Positions 32,981 through 44,315 of a stretch of DNA of 64,000 nt are shown in pieces. The notes under the pieces were generated by a model. The model did not search any database. It worked only from the letters and a program-made list of their open reading frames with translations, and was not told the DNA's origin. Position 1 is the stretch's first letter. The number at the start of each line of letters is the position of its first letter. The position numbers and the translations under genes are program-made. Source of the stretch: Terramyces sp. JEL0728 (lineage: Eukaryota; Chytridiomycota; Chytridiomycetes; Rhizophydiales; Terramycetaceae); contig JADIIU010000002.1 in the NCBI GenBank assembly GCA_027603945.1, forward strand, positions 124,001 through 188,000, in the 5' to 3' direction.

Positions 32981-33800
32981 AGTGTTTCATTCACAATGGA
33001 TTTTCCAATATTGTTCTAGAATAGTGGGTCCGCCAAGAACAATGACCAATGGTTATAAATATAGGGCAATCCACTCCAATCGAAAGGAAAGGTGCCAAGC
33101 GGTGATGCCAGATTCTGCGCGACACTCGTTCCAAGTCCTGAGCTGTCCCAAGGTAACCTTTGCTTTATTATTATGTTAAAGAGTGGAAGGCGGCGAGGCG
33201 GTAGTATTCAAGGTAAGGAGACGGTAAGATAGATACAGCACATTGCAAGTGTTCAAGTTTGGCCGTGGGGCCGGGCCCCTCTGCTGCCCACTCATTCAAT
33301 GGATATTTAACTGTCATTAAACTAGAGTGATACGCACCGCGAATCGTCTGAGCTTAACTCTTGTGTGCCGTTCTAACTGCCGCCAGAAGCTGCCTACTTT
33401 ATGTGAATGGATAGTTCTCCCTGTTAAAGTGTTGGGCTAATGGATTAGATTGTAAGTATGTGGATGCCACACGGGGTTCTCTTATGCTGCCGGAATTTTG
33501 GATTAGTGAATTGTTTTCGCTGTAAGTGTGTTGGAACGTTGGATTTTAAGTAACCAGGTTTCAACCGGATCACTAATTAGAATGTGGAATTTGGAAGAGC
33601 ACCGAATGGAATTACAATAGCGGGAGAAAGGCAGTTCATTTAGATCAGCTACAGCTCATCAACATTGAATGCAACTCTGCAACTTGGAAATCCTGGATGC
33701 CATTGGATTGCTGCTTACTCAATCTAGGACATTCTCTGCTGGGACTAGTTGGCATGAAATCCATCCCCAATAAAACAAACTCTGTTGGTAATTTTTTTTC
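32981..33800 (+). other. 820-bp unexplained, locally GC-rich stretch
   Basis: No coding sequence here can be supported. The segment begins with a TATA-like box (33054), and GC-rich patches follow: GGCGGCGAGGCGG near 33190 and GGGGCCGGGCCCC at 33267..33279, in a genome that is otherwise AT-rich. Open frames are short and lack the usual splice pattern. I tested by eye for snRNA, RNase P, SRP and telomerase RNA hallmarks and could not fix any. A structured non-coding RNA gene is a reasonable guess. The right end must hold the ICT1 promoter. Confidence 0.4.
33054..33060 (+). promoter_or_regulatory. TATA-like box
   Basis: TATAAAT lies about 75 bp after the ERG28 stop and is not near any coding start (the next one on this strand is at 33801). 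It could drive a non-coding transcript. The evidence is motif only. Confidence 0.3.
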
Positions 33801-34392
33801 ATGTTTCGGGCAAGAGTATTGCTGAATGGAGCTAGAGACAGACTGGAGATTGAGATAATACAGGATTTCAAGAAGCGGTTCACAATGGATATGCTAAAAA
33901 GTAATCAGGATTTAAAGCAGACGAAATAACCACCACATATTCCAGAAGCTCTGGCCCAGGTGGACAGAACGGTTCCTGATTTCTAACGGTAGTGAACAAA
34001 GGTATTCAAATTGTAACAAGTCAATACCAAAGTGAATATGCGCTTCGCAATTAATTCAGTTCCAGATTTTCCAGATGAGATAAAAAAGTTACTGCGCAAA
34101 GTACTCTTGGTTAATGCAGAATACAACAATAGTCAATAAGCAGGACGAATTGATTATCAGTTCCGATAGATATCGCACGCAGAAAGCCAACTACGATGAC
34201 TGCCTACAGAAAATCAACAGCCTGATAGAAGCTGCGTGCTATGTACCTAATGAGACCTCTGAAGTCACCAAGGAACGAGTTAAAGAGCTGTACTTGAGTT
34301 TTTGATTTAGTAAAGAACAAGAAAAGTGGAAGGTGGCTAGAGACAAGAAGCAGCGTTCCAATACCAAAGCCCATCGCCGGAAAGAATTTTAA
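33801..34392 (+). CDS. ICT1: Mitochondrial peptidyl-tRNA hydrolase ICT1 (mL62)
   Basis: A release-factor-like protein (163 residues) that rescues stalled mitoribosomes and is part of the large subunit in relatives. The presequence MFRARVLLNGARDRLEI precedes the catalytic loop YSRSSGPGGQNVNKVNTKV with the GGQ motif. The C terminus ends in the required basic tail (RSNTKAHRRKEF). Five introns: 33901..33920, 33972..33992, 34002..34020, 34101..34119 and 34290..34310. Two of them leave a 9-nt micro-exon (33993..34001) coding VNK right after GGQN. The stop overlaps AATAAA. The match to human ICT1 also covers DELIISSDRYRTQ and DCLQKINSLI. Confidence 0.95.
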
Positions 34393-34493
34393 TAAATAAT
34401 ATCCAGTTGTATGTAGCATGGGATTAGAGTGCAATGATGATTTCCGTTTTTGAAAATCAACCGTAAATTTGACCGCAAGACATTTTGTTCGAG

Positions 34494-35924
34494 ATGCTAG
34501 CTGTAGATAGAAATAGAAAAGACCCGGATAGCGGATGGAGATTCTCCCAGTGCTTTGGTGAAAAGAGCGAGTCGGATGATATCGTGGACGGTAAACATTA
34601 TTTCACAGTAGCTGATATTATAACCGCTGTGCAATTCGACCAAACTGGAGATTACTTGGCTACAGGAGACTATGGCGGTAGAATTGTGCTATTTGAACGG
34701 AACGATGGGGTACACCATGCTAACATTAGAAGAAGACTTGTGAATACAGATTTTTAGCTGAATTCCAATCACACTTGAGTGAGTTTGACTATTTAAAGTC
34801 CTGTGACATTGAAGAGAGGATCAATCAGATCGAATGGCTGAAGCGTTCCAATCATGCTCATATGCTTCTCTCTACAAACGACAAGACGATTAAACTATGG
34901 AAAGTATCTTCAAAGTCAGTCAGAGTAGTTGCAGAGAACAATTTGGGGAGTGGAACAAGACCAGGGAAACTCAGCGACTTGACTCTTCCAAAGTCTATTC
35001 ATCATGACAATATATATATTTCAAATCCCAAACGGATTTACCAAAATGCTCATCAGTACAACATCAATTCCATCTCTGTAAACTCCGATGGGGAACATTA
35101 CATTTCTTCGGACGATTTAAGACTAATGTTGTGGAACTTGGAAGTAACTAACGAGTGTTTCAGTACTTTTTACTTGACTGTAGATATTGTAGACATCAAG
35201 CAGGATTTCTATGACGAAACTACAGACTTTATTACATCCTCGGAAATGCATCCCATATCCTGCAACATGTTGTCGTATTCTACCGCAAGAGGAAAGATTA
35301 AATTATTGGATTTGCGACAGGATAATGCTGCGGATGAAAGGGCGAAAGGTATGTTGCTGCTGAGTTAGTTTTTGAAAACCCAACAGACAGTAAATCCTTC
35401 TTTAGTGATGTGATTGCCTCAGTGTCGGGTGTGAAATTCTCTCCTGATGGAAGGCATATGATCTCGAGAGATTATATGACCATCAAGCTTTGGGATTTGA
35501 ACATGGAAAACCAGCCAATCAAAACCATGAATATTCATGATCACTTGGAAAGCAAATTTTGTGATTTGTACGACAATGATGTTATTTTTGATAGATTTGG
35601 TGTCAACCTTTCTGGAGATGGGACGTAAGATTTATTAATGATAGCCAAGCTGTAACCGGAAGCTACTCCAACTTTTTCCATGTCTTTAATATGAAGAATG
35701 ACACTGATACCATCTTACAGGCGGACAAGTCAATGTTTAGACCAAGAGCAGTTGGATCTAAAGAAATATCTCCCGCAGAACAGTCCGAATTGCGCAAAAA
35801 GGAATTTTTCAATGTTGAAAAATTGGATTATAACAGGAGAATCTTCCATACCTCATGGCATCCTAGGGAAAACACCATTGCACTGGCTGCAACCAATAAC
35901 TTATTTCTTTTTCACAAGAATTAG
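34494..35924 (+). CDS. CDC55: Protein phosphatase 2A regulatory subunit B55
   Basis: A WD-repeat regulatory subunit (449 residues) that directs PP2A to substrates in mitosis and stress. Markers: [66 protein letters not shown] and [19 protein letters not shown]. Introns: 34710..34729, 35163..35183, 35348..35367 and 35625..35644. The second is 21 nt without a stop codon, so if left in it would insert seven residues between ECF and NIVDIKQD; family alignment shows it is an intron. The start at 34494 gives a short leader as in many fungal B55 proteins. Confidence 0.96.
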
Positions 35925-35954
35925 AAACGCTGACCTCATAATAAAGATAACAGT

Positions 35955-36638
35955 TTATTTGCCCACCATTTTTCTCCTGCGAGTATTAATGAACCAATTG
36001 TTGACTTGCACAACAGTCATGCCGCATTCTGAAGCAATTTCTTCTTTCTGTCTCTTGCTTGGATATGCGTCGTTTTCTTTTATCCATTCATATAAATAAT
36101 CCAGCACATAATCACTGAAATTTACGCGAGGTTTGAATTTATCTTGTTTTGCCAGCAGTCTACGTTTCTTTTTAATTTTTCTGGTTGGTGATTGGCAATC
36201 GATATCTGAGTAAGTTGAGGTAGTGCTGTACTGGCCCAGCTGCGTAGAAATCTGATCGAGTGTGCTTGTATCTAACGAAAGAGCAGGCACCAATGGTTGA
36301 CTAAACTCTGCCTCAAAGAATAGCTCTGGTCTGATTTCTACTGGTTTCTTGGCGAGTATTTGCTTCTTTGACAATTCATCAATGTCAATATACTTTGCAG
36401 TCATTCGCAGCAATTCCAGTTTACTAGACACAAGGCGGGCAATATGATCAATTGTAATCACAATCAGTGCCATCGAAGGTTCATCCGTGACATGCTTTGT
36501 ACCTGAACTAACAAAACTGTTGAACAAATCTTTGACTAATGCCAGGGTGGAATATAGCTCTTGGACTGAGGATGACTTGATGTCGTTGCGGAGCGAGCAT
36601 AAGGAACTGTAAAAGTCTGTCGTATGATTGCTTTTCAT
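35955..36638 (-). CDS. TALE-class homeodomain protein
   Basis: A 227-residue protein with a C-terminal TALE homeodomain (about residues 163-224). The three-residue loop extension gives DAYPSKRQKEEIASECGM, and helix 3 is VVQVNNWFINTRRRKM with the diagnostic WF-I-N-RR. Upstream is a basic KIKKKRRLL. The N-terminal 150 residues are helical with no recognised partner domain (such as PBC or MEIS). Its partner could be the non-TALE homeodomain protein at 18362, since TALE/non-TALE pairs are a common theme in fungi, but that is speculation. No intron is needed. The stop is 30 nt from the B55 stop. Confidence 0.9.
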   Translation of the reverse strand: MKSNHTTDFYSSLCSLRNDIKSSSVQELYSTLALVKDLFNSFVSSGTKHVTDEPSMALIVITIDHIARLVSSKLELLRMTAKYIDIDELSKKQILAKKPVEIRPELFFEAEFSQPLVPALSLDTSTLDQISTQLGQYSTTSTYSDIDCQSPTRKIKKKRRLLAKQDKFKPRVNFSDYVLDYLYEWIKENDAYPSKRQKEEIASECGMTVVQVNNWFINTRRRKMVGK

Positions 36639-36921
36639 TATTGACTTTGAAATATTTGAAAGTATTTATGAATCTGAGTGGTGGCTGAAAAGTGTCAATA
36701 ATGGCAATCAGAACCAACGGCGGATTAATGGCCAGCAATGGGATTGAAATTGAAATATACTTTGAAAGCCACATATTGGATTAATTGTTGTGGTTGCCAG
36801 ATACGAGGATTCGTTAGAAGATAAGGATTTGGCGTTTGGAGCACTCCAAGCTAGCTCACCGGGAAGCCCAAGGATTTATTGGACAGTGTTTTCACCCCCA
36901 GTTTCCTTCGCGTCAACAAAC

Positions 36922-38239
36922 ATGGTGGGCATAACGAAATATATAACTGCCAGAGTAAAAGTCACTAATTCAGGCAAAAAGGCTTCACAGATACATTAGA
37001 AATTTCGATGTAACGTTGGAGGATCCTTGGCCACAATTCAACCAAGCAATTTCGGAATCCCCCTTCTACAACCAGTTCATATTTATAATTGTCTTGCTGG
37101 ACTCAATATTAATTCTATACATGTCGCACCAGGCTGTACAAGATGAAAATTGGCCGTTAAAGGGAATCTTTAGCTATTTCACAATGGTGTTCCTTGGAAT
37201 ATATATGGTTGATCTGCTAATTAGAATCAGCGCTCAGTTGAAGGGATTCTTCAAATCTCTATACAACATCATCGATATCTGTGTTGTCCTAATTTATTTC
37301 ACCTCTTGGATACTGGATCAGACATATCCTTATTACATTACGAATGTCGGAATACGCGTTGTTAGAGGCATAAAAATTTTGCGTATAATTAGAATCATTC
37401 CGGCAATCAGAAGTTTGGAGCTAGTAGTAAATGCTTTATTGTATACAATGCGCACCGCGGTATTGGATGTTATTGTGCTTGCATTAATGATTATTTTCTG
37501 TTTAGGTGTGCTTGGCCATTTCATGTTTGGAACTGATCCAACGAGAACCCCAGCTTATGCAAGTTGGTCAGATTTAGGAAGCTCCTTTATGACTATATGG
37601 GTTTACATTTGCGGAGATGGTTGGTTACCGTATCAAGACCAGCTTCGATTATCGGGATATACTGCGAGCGAACCATTCTCTATACTGCTGATATACCTTG
37701 GCAATGTTATTATTTCAAATCTTTTCATTGGTGTAATTTCGCAAAACATCTACGAAGCATCACAAACAGAACGGCTCGCCCAGCTTGCCGCGCAGAAAGA
37801 AGCAAAGCTGGCAAAACGAGAACTATTCTTTAGAAAGCAGCAGAGAGATCTAATGCAGCTGCTGCAACAAAAGACATCTAAAAACGGAGGCTTCCAAGAC
37901 ATTATTCGGAACCTTGCTGGTGCCCTCAGACACGACGAAATCGTGAGGGTTAAAACGCTGCCAATGGATCTACTCTGGCTAGAAACCTTTGTAGTTACTT
38001 TGCATTACCATGAAAATACCATGTTTAGATGCCAGCAGTCGCATTTTGCCATTGCACAATCGCTAGCCGAATACGGTAAGACCAACATTAATAGCAGTCG
38101 ATCAAAGATTACAAAAAAAGGAGATTTAGTATTTGGTTTGCTAATAAATCGTATGCCAATTACAATTTACAGGGCTACACCTGAGTGGCATTCACCAATC
38201 AAGCGTCACGCCAAATTGTTTGTTAATCAGATACGATGA
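36922..38239 (+). CDS. CatSper-like single-repeat voltage-gated cation channel
   Basis: A 432-residue protein with one six-segment voltage-gated ion channel repeat, unlike the four-repeat CCH1-type channels. S4 has regularly spaced charges (GIRVVRGIKILRIIRIIPAIR). The pore reads SFMTIWVYICGDGW, with an aspartate at the Ca2+ filter position next to W. S6 is GNVIISNLFIGVISQNI. A coiled, charged C-terminal tail follows. This is the layout of CatSper alpha subunits, which form hetero-tetramers in flagella and occur in chytrids. A 19-nt intron (36955..36973) joins ITAR to AKRLHRYIRNF. The frame stays open upstream to about 36790 without an ATG, so the N terminus is uncertain. Confidence 0.78.
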
Positions 38240-38387
38240 AAGCTCAATATTTCCCAAGCTGAAGATGAATCAGCTTGTTTCCCTTCAAACCACCATGAAC
38301 CAAAAGGAATCCAAAGTGAAACGCAATGAAACATTTTTGCTCTGCCCCGAACCACGAAAGCGAAATTGTTTTACTTTAAAGAAATAA

Positions 38388-39592
38388 ATGGGATTTACCC
38401 TGGATGAATTGAATATCCTACTCGCAGTGGTGCGGAGTTCTGCAACTTTAGGTAAACACACACTAACCTCAGGGTTTATTGGAGTGCTATTAATGACCAT
38501 AATGTTTTCCACACAACACAAATCGTTCAGTAATCCAACCGGGAGGATAATAGTAGCGATCACGATATGCAATTTATTAGATTCGGTGCTGCAATTTATT
38601 GGAAGATTCCCAATCAACTCTGGAATAAGGAGCTTTGGATGCCAAGCTCAAGGATTCATGATTTCACAAATATTCATGACCGAATGGCTCCTGGGGTTCA
38701 CAATTACTTTATATATCCTCTTGATTATCTTTTTCAACTTCAAAGTCAGTGCAATCAGGGAATGGGAGTCTACAATCATCTCCATGTGTATTATTTTACC
38801 CCTACCTCTATCATTCATCATACTTTTCGCAAAACCAGACGGTGTGCATCCTCTTATTGGTGACGCAGATTTGTAAGTTGCAATTAACGCTAGTTGGTGC
38901 TGGATATCCTCTGATTATTACGCCGTGTACCAAGTCGGATTAGGGCTCTTGCCAAATATCGCAATAATTGTCGGCGAAACACTTTCATTCCTTGCAATCG
39001 CAGTTACAATTTCAGGAAATAACAAAGAGTACCTTAAACTAATATTAGAATTCAGGAAATGCTTTCCAAGCCATACAAGCGGTATATTATCACAAGAATG
39101 CTTGCTTACATGATTGCCTTTTGGATTATTTGGGCACCAACGCTGATTAATAGAATTGCGCAGTACGCTGTTGGGCAGCCAGTGTTTACTTTAGCCCTAA
39201 TCAATGCCATCTTTACCCCAGCTCAAGGGCTAATTCACTTTCTGGTGTTTCTAGTAACATGGTACGCGGCTGCTAATTATAGGTATTTGTCGCCATTAGT
39301 AAGATATCCAGATTCTGCCTTAGTATCAGATAAAGAAAACGAACACCCATTGTATCAAAATCCATATACCAACTACTCTGACATTTTCGACAATGGATTT
39401 GACAGCATGACCGTTTTGAACACCGTCATGAATTCATTGCCACCACTTGAAGGCCTGCCAAAGAGAAGAATGTCGGTGGTGGTTCATGATACAGGCAGAA
39501 GAAGTTTAGATCAAGCTACAGAGCGAACCAGCTTGGATGAATTGGATGGTGTGAGTAAATTCAGGGAAAGCCACAGACATTCAGTCGCATAA
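38388..39592 (+). CDS. Seven-TM G-protein-coupled receptor, cAR/GPR1-like
   Basis: A 387-residue membrane protein with seven predicted segments: starts near residues 22, 57, 100, 130, 175, 222 and 258. The fold and the cysteine/tryptophan motif FWCWISSDYYAVYQVG after TM4 resemble the cAMP receptor/GPR1 group. The C-terminal tail is Ser/Thr-rich. The introns 38873..38893 (21 nt) and 39029..39048 (20 nt) are needed to restore TM5 and the third cytosolic loop (NKEIQEMLSKPYKR). The ligand is unknown. It lies 148 bp after the CatSper-like gene on the same strand. An upstream 5' exon is possible. Confidence 0.75.
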
Positions 39593-39633
39593 ATTACATA
39601 GATATTCGTTATATAATATATTTTGATTTGATT

Positions 39634-42368
39634 TTATTCAAGCATCACCCAAGTGCGATTAATTGTTGCGAGGAGATCTCCAGGGAATTGGTACTGCAAG
39701 AACCCACAATAAGAAATAACTGCTCTAAATCTTTCCTTGATATCAATCAACATCTTTTCCTTATCGGTGGTTTTGGACTGTTTGATTTGATGATAAGTTT
39801 GCGAAAGTGCATTCGTAACAGAGAGTAGCAAGTTTGGTAACACTTTGGCAATATTGTCATCTAAAGCAGCAAATGAGTTTGCCTTGTTTCTGACCAAGGT
39901 AATATCATTTGACGAAGGGATCAGATCCAGATCGTAAAACAGCTTAAGTGCCGATTTGTATTCCTTTTGATCATACAGCATCTTGAACTTCGCCAAGTTG
40001 ATTAGAGTTTTGCAAGTGTTGGTGATACGGAGGTCCAACATGGATGCTTGCTGGGGACGCGAATAATAGAAAGCCAAAATGCTATCGGCTGTGGCAACAG
40101 GGTTGCTTAGATTTCCAAACAAGGTATTGTCTGTAGTTTGAATGGTGCTTGGCACATCTCCAGATAAAATAGTTTCTCCGATTTTCCTTATCAAGAGCTC
40201 AACCACTTTGTTTGGCTGTCCGCACAGGTTGTACATTTCCAAAGCATCTTTGTATCTACCTTCCAAGTCGCACTGTTCTGCAGCAGGTAAAACAATTCTG
40301 TCCAGGAATTCTTGGTCGCTTTCAAGATGGATAAGCTTGCGATGTTTTTCAATTGTTCCAGCAGTTCTGCCATGGCCATCTGAATGCATTTCACCCAACA
40401 ATTTTGGTGTCTTGGTGGCATTGGTGATAAGCTCTTTGATAATAGAGTAGATGTATCTTGTATATTCCTTTCCGCTCTCCCATTGGTGCTTGTTTTGACT
40501 AGCTGGTACACTTCCATCCAGAGGCTTTCCAAATAAGCCAATAAGATAGACATAGTGAAGGGCATCAATAGGATCTGTTTGAATCCAGTCTTTAGCAAAG
40601 ACGGTCATTAGCTTTGCAAAATGCAAATAATTAACTTCGTACTCCACGTTGGAGATTTTCAGCTTTGTTGCAGAGATCAAAGTACCAGAAATTGGAATGC
40701 TCTTTGGATTTTCTGGGACATTTAGAACACCATAGTAAGCCATTGCTACTGCAAAGTGTAGTGCTTCGACTGCAAAGAAAGGCTCTTTGGACAATTCGTC
40801 AATCGCCTTTTCAAATTCCCCGCATAGCAACAAAACAGTAAACCAAACTTCAATTTTTTTAAAGTAGGCTTTTCCAAACTTGAGCATAGCTTGAGAGAAA
40901 TCACGCATGGTATACTTTTCAAATGCTGCGTCGCTGTGGTAGTTTTCGTTAATCAGCATAGTATTGATCCACAAGTAGTCTTCGGTAGTGCTGATCAAAT
41001 CATGATTGCGGATGGTTTTAATATTTAGCTCGCACCTCCCAATCAACTTGTATAGTGTGTATTTAAACACATCCCCTTTTGGAGTAGACTTGGAATCAAC
41101 CAAATAATCTCTAACTCTTGAATTCCATTCCCCAATCAATTTGTCCCTGTGAGATTTAGGCAGACGTCCATCAGGCGATTGAACCCAGGCTCTAAAGTAT
41201 GTGTAAAAGTTTGGATCTTGCGATGCACCAATTTCTGCACTATACTTTTCGATATATTCCAATGCATCCTTTCGCAAACCCATTCTGACTAGATAATAAA
41301 CATGGGCCCAGAATGGTGTCTTGCCAATGGACAGATCCAACCAAGAAAGGCTCCATCTTCCATTCTTGAAAAACTTGATTTTCAAAAAAGCTTCTACTTC
41401 AGTATGCACAGTTGGCCTTCCTCCAATTTCATACTGCTGATCTCTTACTTGAGCTGTTAGCCAGTTTCTAAAAGTTTCTTCCAGCCAGTATCTGCCACCA
41501 TCAACGAGGTTAGCCCTGAACTTGATAAACGCAGGATCGACAGAGTCTTTTGTGGATTGGGAATATAATTCTGCAAAGTGTCCGGCTGCATAAGATAATT
41601 TTCCCTTGCGGATTCCCAACATGCTTTCCAACAAGTTCCAACTGGACACAACAAACTTTTGCTGATTAACATCTTGCAATTTCGCTTCGTTTGCCACTTT
41701 CTTAAAGTATGAAGTAGGAAGGTATGGCGACTCTGTAAGTCGGTGTTGATTGATTTCCTTGACAACATTAGCGTACGCACGCAATCTTGGATGATCTGAC
41801 AATCCACTTGTGCTATCCAAAGCAATACCAGAGCCAAACCTGTTTGAGCCATCAATCACTAATGTTAAATCGAGCTACTTGATTCGTAATCCGCATGAGT
41901 AGCAACTTGGTGTCCCAGGTCTTCCATAATCTTGCGCTTTTGTTTATTCCAATCTTTCTGTAGTAATTTTTCAAAGTTCTGTTCAAAATCAACTATAGTT
42001 TTGTTCTTTGATTCTTCAATAGCAATGGAAACCAAGTTTTCATGCTCATTAACCAAATATCCGTCAATATCAGTATCTGGCAATCCTTGCAACGGATCAA
42101 ATGTCAGCCCCAATTTGATATCTACCAAATTCTCCAACACTTTGTCAGCATCAATCCCCCTTGATGCTAGCAAGTAGGCAGTTCGATTATCAACATTTTG
42201 TTTTTTGTTTGGTGAATCTTGGCGTGAACTGGAACGACGGAGCAATCGCTTTGTTTGAGCTTCGATTTGCTCTATTCCACGTTCAATCTGTTCTACTCCA
42301 GTTGGCAATATGTGGTTGGTTAAACTGCGACCTTCCAAAACCAAATTTTTTAGATTGACACCAGACAT
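39634..42368 (-). CDS. NIC96: Nucleoporin NUP93 / Nic96
   Basis: A scaffold nucleoporin of the inner ring of the nuclear pore (904 residues). The N-terminal coiled coil (ILPTGVEQIERGIEQIEAQ) is the part that binds the Nsp1 channel complex in relatives. After it come the ACE1-like helical solenoid, with blocks such as NLLESMLGIRKGKLSYAAGH and ILCGEFEKAID-type repeats. The 20-nt intron at 41859..41878 joins YES to MIDGSNRFGSG. The stop overlaps AATAAA, 41 bp from the GPCR stop. TACO1 lies 21 bp upstream on the same strand. Confidence 0.9.
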
Positions 42369-42389
42369 TCTAAAAAAATAAACAATTTT

Positions 42390-43211
42390 TTATTGGGCAT
42401 TGTGATAAACGTTGACCACCTCATCTTGGGTTTCTATTGCCTCTAGAAAAGCAGAAAATTGTGCATTGCCTTCCTCGCTTAGTTTGATCGTATCCAAAGG
42501 AAAGAACCCAGAGTAGAATTCTTTAATTTCGTATCCCTTCTCAGCCAAGACGGCTTGTATTTTATTTGCATCGTTGATGGCACAATATATCTGAACTTTA
42601 TCTTCCAGCTCCACAAAATCTTCAATATCCAGCTCCATCGCACAATCAGTCATTTGTGCAAGCGTGTGGTTTGTTGTACCTTTGGCAAACACAACTGTTC
42701 CTTTGTGTTGAAAGAGGTATTCGACTGGTCCCAGTGCTCCTTTTTGTTTTTTAAAGATTGATTTGATTTCTGCATTTGTTTCTATATCAGCATTGATTAC
42801 TCGCAGAATTCGACACCATGCATTCCACAATACAGGCAACTTCACCAGGCGCCAAACCTTCAAAGCGGATTGTCTTGAAATCTTCTTGTTCCTTTGGTGA
42901 GGTGGCTCTTTTGATGGCATCTTGCAGAGTTTGTTTTGGCATTTGCGCAATCTTTGCTTGATGTAATGCCGATGCCAAATAATGATTGAGCGAGGTATCA
43001 GTCTCTCCATTCATTGCTTTGATTGCACCAACGATTTGCTTAGAGATTTTGCTGAACAGCTTTCCTCGCTGTTGATCGTTCGCACCCTGCATTAACCCAA
43101 TACAACCTTGGCATGGCGAATCTTTGACCTGAGGTGAATCGACGGTTACCATTTATTGTGTCCTGCAAATCTCACCTGGTTATATAAAAACGAAATCCTC
43201 TGAAAGTGCAT
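42390..43211 (-). CDS. TACO1: TACO1/YebC family mitochondrial translation protein
   Basis: A 253-residue protein of the YebC/TACO1 family, which in animals helps translate cytochrome oxidase subunit I and in bacteria acts on translation of difficult motifs. The joined N terminus is MHFQRISFLYNQVRFAGHNKW, then SKIRHAKGANDQQRGKLFSK. The presequence-like start and the AGHNKWSKI signature appear only after two introns (43129..43149 and 43087..43106) are removed. A third intron (42782..42800) restores SAKTNAEIKSIFKKQKGALG. An apparent start at 43152 is spurious because it lies within the first intron. The stop overlaps AATAAA. Confidence 0.95.
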
Positions 43212-43346
43212 TGAATTTTTTTGCAAAACAAATTGATTTCCATATACGGACAATTCAACTAGTTTTAATCTGGTGCTGATAATCGCAGAATTTTCATACA
43301 TTAGTGCCTTGTTTCAAATTCGTTGACTTTCAAGGTTTCCCACACA

Positions 43347-44294
43347 ATGCAACAGCTGAACATCAAACTGAGAATCAACAAGGAGCTACCGGAACTGAAC
43401 GCTCTTCCAAGGTGTTTGCTCCTTGATTACGGAATATTGTGCAAGGTAACAACACAGAATTTTTGGACAAAGCTGGAATTGAAGTGCTTGGAAAATGACT
43501 TTGAATTCACAAAGAAATTGCTTTTGGCGGAAATGAAAAAACGCTTGTCCGGATTAAAACTTCCGATTGAATGGAACATTACGGAAGATCATAGCGGAAG
43601 CTGGAGCGATACAAACTTATTGGCGAATATAACCCAGCACACGAATGATACTTTTATGGAATTCAATCCGAAAACAACCGCCAAATATGAAAATAATACT
43701 ATGCAAGATGAATCCACAAATATGCCAAAGCATTATGTAAAAAATGACACGGAAAGTGCAGAGCAAACGTGCGAAAAGTCTCAGCCAAAGTATTCGGACC
43801 ATAGAGGAGATGCGCTTGACACTATTGGCAGAAACGATTTGACTATGCTGGATTCTTCTACTGACGACCAGAAAATAGTATTGATTAGCTACCAGGGACG
43901 TGGTATTACTTTTGAAATATCAAAGTACAAATCACTAAAGAAACTGTACCAAGGAACTCAAAAGGAATTTCCTGTTGAATTGAAAATCAACTCCTTGTTT
44001 TGCTTGGTAGAGAACGAAAAGTTTTACATAACAAGCATTAATGATTTCAAATCTGGCCAAATTTACTATGTAGAATCAGATGAGAATGCGCACTTTAATA
44101 ATATGGAGGGGTTCTATAATCGTCTGCACAAATATTTGGCCAGGGAAGAAGTTGCACGGATTTATCATTGCTTTGAACTTGAATCAATCCATTTCGAAAC
44201 GCTGAGGATGTTGGACTCGCAGAAACTAACTGATATGGGCATTAATCAAATTGGATTGCAAGATTTCATATTGTATGTAGTTAAATATAATTAG
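43347..44294 (+). CDS. Unknown protein with C-terminal SAM-like domain
   Basis: A 315-residue intronless gene. The last 60 residues (LAREEVARIYHCFELESIHF and SQKLTDMGINQIGLQDFIL) look like a sterile alpha motif, a helical protein-interaction domain. The N-terminal 80 residues are hydrophobic-charged mixed (LPELNALPRCLLLDYGIL) with no known match. A middle linker of about 90 residues is rich in Asn, Thr and Asp. No membrane segment. The ATG at 43347 is chosen because the frame before it has no good start context. The next gene follows after 21 bp on the same strand. The function is unknown. Confidence 0.72.
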   Translation: MQQLNIKLRINKELPELNALPRCLLLDYGILCKVTTQNFWTKLELKCLENDFEFTKKLLLAEMKKRLSGLKLPIEWNITEDHSGSWSDTNLLANITQHTNDTFMEFNPKTTAKYENNTMQDESTNMPKHYVKNDTESAEQTCEKSQPKYSDHRGDALDTIGRNDLTMLDSSTDDQKIVLISYQGRGITFEISKYKSLKKLYQGTQKEFPVELKINSLFCLVENEKFYITSINDFKSGQIYYVESDENAHFNNMEGFYNRLHKYLAREEVARIYHCFELESIHFETLRMLDSQKLTDMGINQIGLQDFILYVVKYN

Positions 44295-44315
44295 CAGCTT
44301 AAAATTTTACGCGTT

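Noticed and set aside
43129..43152. Start of TACO1 at the ATG at 43152
   Set aside because: The start lies at the edge of an intron and would lose the conserved AGHNKWSKIRH block; the spliced model with a start at 43211 restores it and adds a presequence.
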